The notes under the pieces: model-generated
Databases searched by the model: none
What the model was told of the DNA's origin: nothing
The model's input: only the letters and a program-made list of their open reading frames with translations
Program-made: the position numbers and the translations under genes
From: Novosphingobium sp. 18050
Lineage (GTDB): Bacteria > Pseudomonadota > Alphaproteobacteria > Sphingomonadales > Sphingomonadaceae
Direction of reading: 5' to 3'
Length of the DNA: 64,000 nt
Assembly (NCBI RefSeq): GCF_902706195.1
Contig: NZ_CACSJO010000022.1
Span: 19,017 to 83,016, forward strand
Shown here: in pieces, positions 18,193-26,190 of the stretch
Layout: the number at the start of each line of letters is the position of its first letter
Position numbering within the stretch: position 1 is the stretch's first letter

Positions 18193-19376
18193 GCTGCGTG
18201 GCTCCAGCCGGGGGCAGGGCGCTGCTCGGAGTGCGCCTCTGGAATGATGTGGCGCATCCGTGCGCAGAAATGGCGCAGGCACACTTCCTTGTCGGACAGC
18301 GGCCCGATCGAGAAGCTGCGTGAAGCCATGCCTGCCTGAACGCGGGTGATCAGCTCCGTGTCCTCGGTATTGACCTGGCGGTTGATACGCCAGTTGAGGT
18401 AGCGAGCGGCGCGCATCTCGCGGCGTGTCTCGCCGGGCGTATAGGCATCCGGCAGGACATAGCTGATCTCGCGGATCAGGCTGGTGGTCGGGCTGAGGGG
18501 GAGCCACTGCATGAAATCGACCTGATCGGGGTAGATGTCGAAAGCGACGTTGGGCCACAGCTTGAAGTAGAGCCAGTGGCGCTGGCGGTCTTGCGGCAGG
18601 TGCGGCACGGGCGGGAGCAGCTTCTGGTACATCCGCTCCGACCAGTTACGCGAAGGGGTATCCATCAGGTCGCCCCACATGCGGTCGACGCTGGCCGCGG
18701 CCTCGACGCCGTAGCTGCGGCCGAACAGTCGGGTGAGGCCGGGATGGGCGACGGGAATGTGCAGCCCGTCGGAATAGTTGTCACCGATGTTCTTCCAGTT
18801 CACCGCACGCTCGCGCAGGGTGACGCGGCCCAGCGCCCCCAGTTCCTCGAAGCGGTAGGGGGCGACCATGGCCTCGTAAGGCGCCATCATCTCGCCCACG
18901 GCGGGGCCGCCGTCGTCGACCAGGCGCACGAAGATGAACCCGCGCCAGACTTCGAGCTGCACCGGCGACAACCCGTGGCGGGCGCGGTCGAAAGCGGGGT
19001 AGCTGGCGCTGTCGGGAACGCCGGAGAGCCGGCCGTCGAGTTCGTAGACCCAGGCGTGATAGGGGCATACCAGCTTCTTCGCGCAGCCGCTGGCGCCATC
19101 AACCAGGCGCGAGCCGCGGTGCCGGCAGACATTAGTGAAGGCGCGTAGGGTGCCGTCTGCGCCGCGCACGACGATCACGCTCTCGTCCAGATAGTCGAGC
19201 GTATGCCAGTCGCCGGGAGCGGGGACATCGCTTTCGTGGCAGACGACCTGCCAGCTGGGGGCGAAGACGCGTTCCTTTTCTACCTCGAAAAAATCGAGGT
19301 CGGAGTACGTCCAGGCCGGCAGGCTCCAGCCTTCCAGCGGATCGGTCATGCTACGGTGGGCAGCCTTCGTTGCCAT
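18189..19376 (-). CDS. Rieske non-heme iron oxygenase, alpha subunit (GbcA/CntA-like)
   Basis: A 395-residue ring-hydroxylating-type oxygenase. The Rieske [2Fe-2S] ligands are Cys84, His86, Cys104 and His107 (NVCRHRGSRL and CPYHAWVY). The mononuclear iron site is in NWKNIGDNYSDGLHIPVAHPG, with His206 and His211 and the bridging Asp203; a late acidic residue in NTEDTELI is the likely third ligand. The C-terminal region (GPLSDKE) resembles the branch that acts on quaternary ammonium compounds such as glycine betaine and carnitine. It is divergent from a BetI-like regulator. No small beta subunit, ferredoxin or reductase is encoded nearby. An AAGGAA site precedes the ATG. Confidence 0.9.
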   Translation of the reverse strand: MATKAAHRSMTDPLEGWSLPAWTYSDLDFFEVEKERVFAPSWQVVCHESDVPAPGDWHTLDYLDESVIVVRGADGTLRAFTNVCRHRGSRLVDGASGCAKKLVCPYHAWVYELDGRLSGVPDSASYPAFDRARHGLSPVQLEVWRGFIFVRLVDDGGPAVGEMMAPYEAMVAPYRFEELGALGRVTLRERAVNWKNIGDNYSDGLHIPVAHPGLTRLFGRSYGVEAAASVDRMWGDLMDTPSRNWSERMYQKLLPPVPHLPQDRQRHWLYFKLWPNVAFDIYPDQVDFMQWLPLSPTTSLIREISYVLPDAYTPGETRREMRAARYLNWRINRQVNTEDTELITRVQAGMASRSFSIGPLSDKEVCLRHFCARMRHIIPEAHSEQRPAPGWSHAA

Positions 19377-19385
19377 CTACGGTTC

Positions 19386-19409
19386 CTTGCTATACGATCG
19401 TATAACAAG
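19386..19409. promoter_or_regulatory. Palindromic operator between Rieske gene and tetR-type regulator
   Basis: tatacgatcgtata (19391-19404) is a perfect 14-bp palindrome. It extends to a 24-bp dyad (19386-19409, outer arms cttg and caag) with a single mismatched pair. It fills most of the 36-bp gap between the two divergent start codons, starting 10 bp from the Rieske ATG and ending 4 bp before the regulator ATG. This is the classic arrangement of a TetR-family repressor controlling itself and the divergent operon. Confidence 0.8.
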
Positions 19410-19412
19410 ATC

Positions 19413-20021
19413 ATGAGCGAGCATCAATCCTCCACTGCGCCCACGTTCCGGCGCTCAGATCCGGACGAGCGGCGGCAAAGCCTGATCGAGGCTACCGCGC
19501 GGTGCCTTGCGAAGAACGGCGCCGGGGGGACTTCGGTGCGCACGATCTGCAAGGCGGCGGAGGTCTCCCCGGGGTTGCTGCGGCACTACTTCGGCGGTGT
19601 GGGACAGGCGATTGCGGAGGCCTATCGCTGGACCGGCCTTCGCGTCTCGCAGGCGCTGGATGAGGCGGTGGCCGGGGCGGGCGATGATCCCCGCTCGCGG
19701 TTGCTCGCCTATCTCACCGCCAGTTTTCGTTCTCCCATCGCCGATCCCGAACTGCTGGCGACCTGGCTGGCGTTCTGGAGCATGACGCCTGTGGACGGCG
19801 ATATCAGCGCGCTTCACGGCGAAATCTACGGCGAGTTCCGTATCGGCATCGAGGACCTGATCCTTGCGCTGCGCCCCGACCTTTCGGACGCGCGGCTGCA
19901 GGCGGTGGCGCTGACGGCGCTGATCGACGGCCTATGGCTGGAACTGAGCCTTGGCCATGGGCCTTTCACGCCGCTGGAGGCCGAAGGGCTGGTGGAAAAA
20001 TGGCTCGACGCGTTGCTCTAG
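19413..20021 (+). CDS. TetR family regulator, BetI-like
   Basis: A 202-residue TetR-family DNA-binding protein. The N-terminal helix-turn-helix spans about residues 15-60 (RRQSLIEATARCLAKNG, TSVRTICKAAEVSPGLLRHYFGG). The C-terminal ligand domain has LLATWLAFWS, typical of the BetI-type C-terminal domain that in BetI senses choline. It is divergent from the Rieske-FAD oxidoreductase operon with a perfect palindrome between. The ligand is unknown. No strong ribosome site precedes its ATG, which nearly abuts the operator. Its stop codon overlaps that of the convergent permease. Confidence 0.87.
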   Translation: MSEHQSSTAPTFRRSDPDERRQSLIEATARCLAKNGAGGTSVRTICKAAEVSPGLLRHYFGGVGQAIAEAYRWTGLRVSQALDEAVAGAGDDPRSRLLAYLTASFRSPIADPELLATWLAFWSMTPVDGDISALHGEIYGEFRIGIEDLILALRPDLSDARLQAVALTALIDGLWLELSLGHGPFTPLEAEGLVEKWLDALL

Positions 20022-21313
20022 GTGCGTTCGCGAAAGCGCATCCACAGCCATATCGGAAGGCCCAGCGCCATCAGGATGAAGCTCATGCCACTGGCGCCGA
20101 TGCCTGCGCCCCATAGCGTCCACAGCGCATAGATCGCGCCGATCATTGCCAGCACGCGGCCTACCCGCAGCCGCCATGCGGCCAGCGCGCAGGCGAGGTA
20201 AAGCCACAGCGTTGCCGAGGTGGACAACAGCAACAGGTACTCAAACAGCCCCTGCATCGACCGCGAGGCGTTCATGGCGACAAAAAGACTGGCGATGCCT
20301 GTAGAGATCAGCAGTGCGCGCAGCGGCGTTCCTCGCGCGTCGGTAGCGGAGAACCAGCGGGGGAGCAGGCGGCGCTGGGCCATGTCGCGGGCCATCTCCG
20401 CCTGAAGCAGGGTCCACCCGTTCAGAGCGCCGATGCAGCTGATCACGGCGAAGACCGTCACCATGGCGGCGGCGGCGGGGTTCCAGAACCGCGCGACGAA
20501 GGTGGCAAAGGGCGCGGGCGATGCGGCCGCGACGTCCATCGGCAGCAGCAGTGCGATGGAGGAGCACACCAGCAGGTAGAGCCCGCCGGTCAGCGCCGTC
20601 CCCCACAGCGTGGCGCGGGCGATATTAACCTCGGGATTGCGAACGCGGGCAGCGGCGATGCTGGCGGATTCGAAGCCGAGCAGCGCCCATAGCGTCAGCG
20701 TGGCAGCGGCATTGATAGAGGTGGGCTTCACCGGAACGGCCTCTACCGGCAGGACTTGCGCCTTGCCGGTGACGAACAGGACCGCGGCGATGGCAATGAC
20801 GACCACCAGCGGGATGATTTTGATTGCGACAGTCACGATCTGGAAACCGCCGGCGGTCTTAACGCCGCGAAGGTTGACCAGCGCCAGCAGCCAGACCAGT
20901 GCAAGTGCCGCCAGGGCAGGGCGGAATGCGTGTGCCGAAAGGGCGGGTATCATGTTCGAGAGATAGCTCACCGCAGCCACCGCGATCGTGGCCACCGTGG
21001 TCCACACCGAAACGAGGTAGATCCAGCTGATGAAGAACCCGGCGGTCGGGCCGAAGGCGACCGTCACGAAGCCTGACGGGCTACCGGCTTCGGGCAATGC
21101 ACGGGTCAGCCGTGCAAGGACGAGTGCCAGAACGACGGCGCCCGCCGTGGTCACGACCCACCCGGCCACCGCGTTCCACCCGAACGGGGCGAGCGTGGCG
21201 GGTAGCAGGAACACACCGGAGCCAATCATGTTGCCAATGACTAGCGCCATCGCCGCGACAAGGCCGAGGCGGCCATCGGCCGCCCCGGTGTTTTTCTCTG
21301 TACGGAAGTTCAA
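20018..21313 (-). CDS. APC superfamily amino acid/amine permease
   Basis: A 431-residue inner-membrane transporter with about twelve hydrophobic segments. The first segment has the APC motif GNMIGSGVFLLPATLAPFG (unwound TM1 GSG substrate site). Family members move amino acids, polyamines or related amines. Its start (TTG in an otherwise open frame) is 4 bp after the stop of the TonB-dependent receptor, so the two form an operon taking a substrate across outer and inner membranes. It converges on the TetR gene with a 4-bp stop overlap. The TTG has only a weak AGGGA ahead. Confidence 0.87.
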   Translation of the reverse strand: MNFRTEKNTGAADGRLGLVAAMALVIGNMIGSGVFLLPATLAPFGWNAVAGWVVTTAGAVVLALVLARLTRALPEAGSPSGFVTVAFGPTAGFFISWIYLVSVWTTVATIAVAAVSYLSNMIPALSAHAFRPALAALALVWLLALVNLRGVKTAGGFQIVTVAIKIIPLVVVIAIAAVLFVTGKAQVLPVEAVPVKPTSINAAATLTLWALLGFESASIAAARVRNPEVNIARATLWGTALTGGLYLLVCSSIALLLPMDVAAASPAPFATFVARFWNPAAAAMVTVFAVISCIGALNGWTLLQAEMARDMAQRRLLPRWFSATDARGTPLRALLISTGIASLFVAMNASRSMQGLFEYLLLLSTSATLWLYLACALAAWRLRVGRVLAMIGAIYALWTLWGAGIGASGMSFILMALGLPIWLWMRFRERT

Positions 21314-21317
21314 AGTG

Positions 21318-23711
21318 TCAAAAGTCCCTGCCGATTTTGAGGCCGATCACCCTAGGCCGGATCACATAGTCATAAAAGACACCGCCGGTGCTGCTGATCC
21401 CATCGGGATCGCCGCAGGTGGTCTCAAGGCACTGAACGGAGCTGTTGATCACGCCATTGCTGTCGAACATATTGTTCGCATATATTTCAACGCGCCAGAG
21501 ATCATTCTTCATACCAATGCTGAAGTCAGCCGTGGTGTAGGCTGCGAATTCGCCCTTGATGTGGTTTTCCAGGTTGCGAAGGTCGCTGCGCCGCTTGCCG
21601 ATATAGTTGACGGCGCCCTGGATATGCCCCTGCCAGTTGCCGACCGGGAATTCATAGCGGGCTACGGCGTTGCCTTTGAATGAGGCGGTAATCGGCAGGC
21701 GCGTGCCGGCCTTGGCAAGCAAGGCGTTCTCGGCCCCGTCGCTGCCGGCCAGCGAGCAGTCGAATCTGGCGTTGGCGATGGCACAGAAGTCCTTGCGGAT
21801 CTTGGCGTCGTTGTAGCTACCCGCCGCGCTAAGCGAGAGACCGCCCTTGCGATAGCCGACATCGAATTCGACACCATAGATCTGCGCGACACCGGCATTG
21901 CGGATCAGCGTCAGACCGTTTTCCCCGAGGAACGAGAGTTGGATGTTGTTCCAGTCCTCACGGTACATCGCGTAGTTGAAATGGAAGGCGCCGATCTGGG
22001 ATTTCCAGCCGAATTCGTAGTTGTCCAGCTTGTCCGGGCCATAGGGCGGCAGAGTGGAACGACGGTTGATGCCGCCGGGGCGGAAGCCTCGCGACCATGT
22101 GGCATAGATCAACCAGTCGGGTGTGAGCTTGTAGGTGAGGTTCGCCTTGAAGATGGCGCCGCTGTCCGACGTCGTCTTGTCGAGGTTGGTGCACGGCGAT
22201 CCGGCGATCACCGCCTCGGCGAAACACGCAGCCACGCCGGTTCGGCTGGAATAGCCGTCGCTGTAGCCGAAGAAACCCACCAGCGAGTTCTTGTACTTGT
22301 AAAGGCGGCCGCCGCCGGTGGCTGTCAGCTTGTCGGTGATGTCGAAGCTCAGTTCGCCGAAAACCGCGTAATCCCGATCGACGCGCTTCTGCTTGGTCAG
22401 CCAGATGTCGCTGTCGGTGCCCGGCACGGTGATGGCATCGGAAATGCCGTCGATGATGTAGTCCTGGCTGATCAGATGCGACTGGCGCTGCGCGAACAGG
22501 CCGGCCATCAGGCGGATCCGGTTCTCCTGCGGTGAGGTGATGCGCAGTTCGCCGAACTGGCGCTTATATTTGTCCTTGCCCCGGATGTACTGGTTGGGAT
22601 TGACTGGATCGCCGGCATTATCGGTAAAGTAGGCGCCCGAACCCAGCACCGCATCGTAGAAATACGAGTAGTCGGAATAGTCGGACTCGGTGTGGTCCTT
22701 GCGGTTGAGGATGCCGCCGGTCGCGACGAGATCCCAATTGCCCAGTTTGCCCTCGATGGTGAGGGCAGCCTGATACCACTCGTCCTTGCTACTCTCCGGG
22801 TTGTACTGGACTGTCTGGAGCTTCTTGCTGACGGCAGTGGAGCGTTCCTGCGCGAAGCTTCCGTTGGTCTTCTGGACCTGGCCCATCAGCGTCGGGGTGA
22901 TGGTCCAGTTGTCGTCCAGTTCGATGCCCAGCGCCATGCGGGCACCATACGTATCGACATCGTTGTAGTTCTTCTCGACGAGGTCGGCGTTCGTCTGGGT
23001 AGCGCCCGAGGTCGGATAGGTACGGCTGCCGGCGACGTTGTCTATGTAGCCGCCATCATGGCGATACCAGCCCACCACGCGCAGGGCCGAGCGGTCCGAG
23101 AGCTTGAGGTTGACGAAGCCTTGGGCAACACCGCCGATGTCGCCGTGGGCGACGGAGTTCAGTTCCATGTCGGCGGCGCCGTAAGTGCCCGAATAGTCCG
23201 GCTTGTTGGTGACGATCTTGATCGTGCCTGCCATCGAACTGGCGCCGTAGAGCGTGCCCTGCGGCCCTGCCAGCGCCTCCACCCGAGCGATGTCGTAGGC
23301 GTGAATGTCGAGTGCGCCCTGAATCGTGGTGATCGGCATTTCGTCAAGGTATGTGCCCACCGTCGGCAGCGCGGCCGAATGGTTGGCGTTCTCCCCCGAG
23401 GCGACGCCGCGGAAATAGACCTGGCTGAAGCCGGGCTGGATGGTCTGGATCGTGACTGAAGGGATGAACTTGACCGCGTCCTGCAACTCCTTGACCTGCA
23501 ATTCGCGAAGCTTTTCAGTCCCCAGCGCCGTGATCGCGATCGGCACGTCCTGGATGTTCTGGGTGCGTTTCTGCGCGGTGACGAGGATGACGTTGCTGTC
23601 TTCCCCGGCTGGCGCATTTTGCGCAAATGCCGGTTGCGCTGCAACAAGAGCCGAGGAACCAAACAGCGCGATCGTGACGCTGCGACGAGAAGCCAGACGC
23701 GAAGAAATCAC
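21318..23711 (-). CDS. TonB-dependent outer-membrane receptor
   Basis: A 797-residue receptor: signal peptide ending near AQPAFAQ, TonB box-like VILVTAQKR, plug domain (about residues 50-165, DVPIAITALG to GTLYGASSMAGTIKIVTNKP) and a beta-barrel ending in aromatic Phe (GLKIGRDF). It imports a ligand using TonB energy. The GTG at 23711 is chosen because AGGGGG lies 6 bp upstream and it yields a compact signal peptide; a GTG at 23750 has no ribosome site. It is followed 4 bp later by an APC permease. The ligand is unknown; context suggests a small molecule oxidised by the neighbouring Rieske system. Confidence 0.92.
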   Translation of the reverse strand: MISSRLASRRSVTIALFGSSALVAAQPAFAQNAPAGEDSNVILVTAQKRTQNIQDVPIAITALGTEKLRELQVKELQDAVKFIPSVTIQTIQPGFSQVYFRGVASGENANHSAALPTVGTYLDEMPITTIQGALDIHAYDIARVEALAGPQGTLYGASSMAGTIKIVTNKPDYSGTYGAADMELNSVAHGDIGGVAQGFVNLKLSDRSALRVVGWYRHDGGYIDNVAGSRTYPTSGATQTNADLVEKNYNDVDTYGARMALGIELDDNWTITPTLMGQVQKTNGSFAQERSTAVSKKLQTVQYNPESSKDEWYQAALTIEGKLGNWDLVATGGILNRKDHTESDYSDYSYFYDAVLGSGAYFTDNAGDPVNPNQYIRGKDKYKRQFGELRITSPQENRIRLMAGLFAQRQSHLISQDYIIDGISDAITVPGTDSDIWLTKQKRVDRDYAVFGELSFDITDKLTATGGGRLYKYKNSLVGFFGYSDGYSSRTGVAACFAEAVIAGSPCTNLDKTTSDSGAIFKANLTYKLTPDWLIYATWSRGFRPGGINRRSTLPPYGPDKLDNYEFGWKSQIGAFHFNYAMYREDWNNIQLSFLGENGLTLIRNAGVAQIYGVEFDVGYRKGGLSLSAAGSYNDAKIRKDFCAIANARFDCSLAGSDGAENALLAKAGTRLPITASFKGNAVARYEFPVGNWQGHIQGAVNYIGKRRSDLRNLENHIKGEFAAYTTADFSIGMKNDLWRVEIYANNMFDSNGVINSSVQCLETTCGDPDGISSTGGVFYDYVIRPRVIGLKIGRDF

Positions 23712-23790
23712 CCGTATCCCCCTATGTTTACTCAATAGGGAAGGCGCCACAATTCATGAGTTTTGACAATAGGTTCGCCGGGTAAACTCG

Positions 23791-23805
23791 ATTGTGCATC
23801 GCAAT
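23791..23805. promoter_or_regulatory. Imperfect palindrome upstream of TonB-dependent receptor
   Basis: attgtgcatcgcaat is an ATTG-N7-CAAT dyad with partial symmetry inside, about 80-95 bp upstream of the receptor start. It lies in the 131-bp spacer between the receptor and the sulfotransferase gene. It may be a regulator site; evidence is weak. Confidence 0.25.
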
Positions 23806-23842
23806 GTATGACATTTCTGCCACAATTTATTGCCGTAGGACT

Positions 23843-25621
23843 TTAGTCCGCCGCATACGTCTCCGGCAGATCGCCAAGTGCTTCCTTGAGCGGACCAAGC
23901 CATGCCTCGTAAGCCCGCCACTGGCCGACGCCGTCGCGGTTGATCGGGCGGCGGACCTGCTCGCTGGATGCCGTGCGCACGGCGCGGGTGTTGCGATGGA
24001 ACTGGAGGCAGGACTCCTCGAAGGGCACGCCCAGATAGACGAGGATGCGGCGCACCTCAGCCTCCGGATCGTCCAACAGGCGTTCGTGGATCACGCGGTG
24101 GACGCGGCCCGGCATCACGCGGTCATAATGCGCCATCGCCCGCACATAGTCGGCGTAATAACGGCCTATATGGTCGAGGTCGTAGGAGAACGACTGGCCC
24201 TTGGCGAAGTGCTGGCGGAAATTGGAAAATCCGCAGTCCAGCGGATGGCGCCGCGCGTCGATGATCTTCGCATGAGGCAGGATCAGCGCGATCAGGCCGA
24301 GGTAGGCCCAGTTGTTGGGCAGCTTGTCGATATAGAACGGTTTGCCGGTCTTGCGCTGGATGCGGGTTCTTTCGAGAAACTCGGCGCCGAGTTCGGCGAG
24401 GCGTTCCGGCGGCATCGCTGCCAGCGCCTGCGGCCAGTCCCGTGGTCCGCCGCCAGCGGCCTGCGCCTCGCGCATGGCCATGGCGGGTATATCGGGCAAT
24501 TCCATAGTGCCTTCGACCTGCGAGTGGCTGGAAAGTATCTGCTCGATCAGCGTCGAACCTGCGCGGGGCAGGCCGAGAATGAATACCGGATCAGGTGAGG
24601 GCGCCCCGGCCCCTTGCCGGGCCCCGACGAAGCTTGGCGTGAATGCCGCGATCATGGTGTCGACCTGCGCGCTCACTGTTTCGGGGACGTACTTCAGCTG
24701 ATCCCGGCGTAGGCGGTTGCCGCGGGCATAGTGATCGAAAGATTGCAGCGCCTCGCCGCGATCCTCCAGCGCCTTGCCGAGTGCAAAATGCAGGTGCAGC
24801 CGGTCGTCCTCGCATAGCCCGTCGCCGGCAAGAGCAGCTTCCAGCGCGGCGACGTCGTCATCCTGGAAACGCCAGGTCTTGAGGTTGGCCAGGCTCCACC
24901 ACACTTCGCCCAGGCCCGGTTCGATCGCCAGTGCACGGCGATAGGCGGCGATGCTCTGTGCCTGTTCTCCCAGCGTCTTGAGGATATGGCCATGGCTCAT
25001 CCACAGCTTCGCATGATCGGGGAAAGTCTCGGTCAGCTCGGCATAAATGCGCCGGGCCTCCTCGTAGTCGCCAGTCCGTCCCAGCGCCGCTGCTCGTAAA
25101 TTGAGGTTGCCTGCATCGCCGCCGCCCTGCGCCAGCACGCTGTCGAGTTCGCTGACGGCCTCGGGAAAGCGGTTCTGCTTGTAGAGCACGGTGGCAAGGT
25201 TCGCCCGCGCTGCCGTGAAGCCCGGCGCAAGTTCCAGCGCGCGGCGGAGCAGGGCCTCGGCATCGAGGTAACGCCCGATCCGTCCCGCCAGTTCGGCCAT
25301 CATGCGGATCGCGGCAATGTCGGTGGGCTGTTCGCGCAGTCGCTGGCGCAGCAGCCCTTCCGCGACGGGCAGGTCATTGGCGATCATGGCGCGGGCAATG
25401 GCTATGAGTGCGGGGTCGTGCGCCGAGGCGCGTACCGCCTCGCCATCGGCCAGCCTTGCCTCGGCTTCCCGGCCCAGTGCGCGCAGGGCGCGGGCGAGCA
25501 GCCGATAGGCCGGAGCGTTATCGCCGTCCTTCAGGATCGCGTCTCGCAGCACGGGAAGCGCGCGAGCAGGGTCTGCGGAGACGAGTTCGCCGATCGGGGC
25601 CGAGGATGAAGTGCGATTCAT
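23843..25621 (-). CDS. TPR-repeat protein with C-terminal sulfotransferase domain
   Basis: A 592-residue two-part protein. The first about 300 residues are tetratricopeptide repeats (for example LLARALRALGREAEA, AEALLRRALELAPGFTAARANLA, SIAAYRRALAIEPG). The rest is a sulfotransferase domain with the 5'-phosphosulfate loop FILGLPRAGSTLIEQIL and a later RHPLDCGFSNFRQHF segment for the 3'-phosphate site. Such fusions are common next to TonB-dependent receptors in sphingomonads and Caulobacter. It would use PAPS as donor; the acceptor is unknown. It precedes the receptor on the same strand with a 131-bp gap. Confidence 0.87.
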   Translation of the reverse strand: MNRTSSSAPIGELVSADPARALPVLRDAILKDGDNAPAYRLLARALRALGREAEARLADGEAVRASAHDPALIAIARAMIANDLPVAEGLLRQRLREQPTDIAAIRMMAELAGRIGRYLDAEALLRRALELAPGFTAARANLATVLYKQNRFPEAVSELDSVLAQGGGDAGNLNLRAAALGRTGDYEEARRIYAELTETFPDHAKLWMSHGHILKTLGEQAQSIAAYRRALAIEPGLGEVWWSLANLKTWRFQDDDVAALEAALAGDGLCEDDRLHLHFALGKALEDRGEALQSFDHYARGNRLRRDQLKYVPETVSAQVDTMIAAFTPSFVGARQGAGAPSPDPVFILGLPRAGSTLIEQILSSHSQVEGTMELPDIPAMAMREAQAAGGGPRDWPQALAAMPPERLAELGAEFLERTRIQRKTGKPFYIDKLPNNWAYLGLIALILPHAKIIDARRHPLDCGFSNFRQHFAKGQSFSYDLDHIGRYYADYVRAMAHYDRVMPGRVHRVIHERLLDDPEAEVRRILVYLGVPFEESCLQFHRNTRAVRTASSEQVRRPINRDGVGQWRAYEAWLGPLKEALGDLPETYAAD

Positions 25622-25805
25622 GCCTGATATTTATGGGCATGAACGGGCGGCGATCTCAAGCGGATGTCGCGCGGCGGCCGCTCCACCTGTCCTGTTGTCT
25701 CTCTTGCTGGAATATGACAGTCTTCCCGCCAGCTTGATCGCCGGTCACAGGATCGTTAGCGGCCCGCTCGATGAGGCAGCCAATAAATCCAGGGGTGTAT
25801 CTGTC

Positions 25806-26021
25806 ATGCGCGTAAGCACTGTACGCAAAGGACTTTTTCGCACGAACCTGCCCGGCCTGGGCGAATGCGCAAGGGTTGACATGAGCGCGGGCGACGCAGC
25901 CCCATACCTTGAGCGGGAAATGTATGTTCTGCTTGGATTTCAGCCTAGTTTCGAACAGTTGCCCGAAAAGCAGCCCGATGCGAAACCGGCTTCGCGGCGG
26001 CTCTGGTCGGAGTGGAATTGA
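25806..26021 (+). CDS. Small hypothetical protein
   Basis: A 71-residue frame beginning MRVSTVRKGLFRTNLPG, with an aggggtg ribosome site about 8 bp before the ATG. It contains LEREMYVLLGFQPSFEQLPEK and ends SRRLWSEWN. No family is recognised. The case for a real gene rests on the ribosome site and on the composition being less skewed than in the antisense frames here. It is preceded by 184 bp with no other feature and followed by 169 bp of spacer before the helicase gene. Confidence 0.4.
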   Translation: MRVSTVRKGLFRTNLPGLGECARVDMSAGDAAPYLEREMYVLLGFQPSFEQLPEKQPDAKPASRRLWSEWN

Positions 26022-26190
26022 GCTGCGCAGTGCGTGCATGAGCAACGATTTCACGCTAAAGTGAATTTGGTGCGCGCAAATTCGCGCGGTTTCGTATATG
26101 GGCGGCCGACTGGCGCCGTATGAAGGTGCCCTCGCAGCCCTTTTTACGCTCCATTAGGCCGCTTCATGCGGCAGGATTCATTTGCTCGTT

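Noticed and set aside
23712..23750. Upstream GTG start for the TonB-dependent receptor
   Set aside because: No ribosome site precedes it, while AGGGGG stands 6 bp before the GTG at 23711.
25656..26054. Minus-strand open frame of 132 codons between the sulfotransferase and the helicase genes
   Set aside because: No ribosome site or family match; a plus-strand frame with a ribosome site overlaps it.
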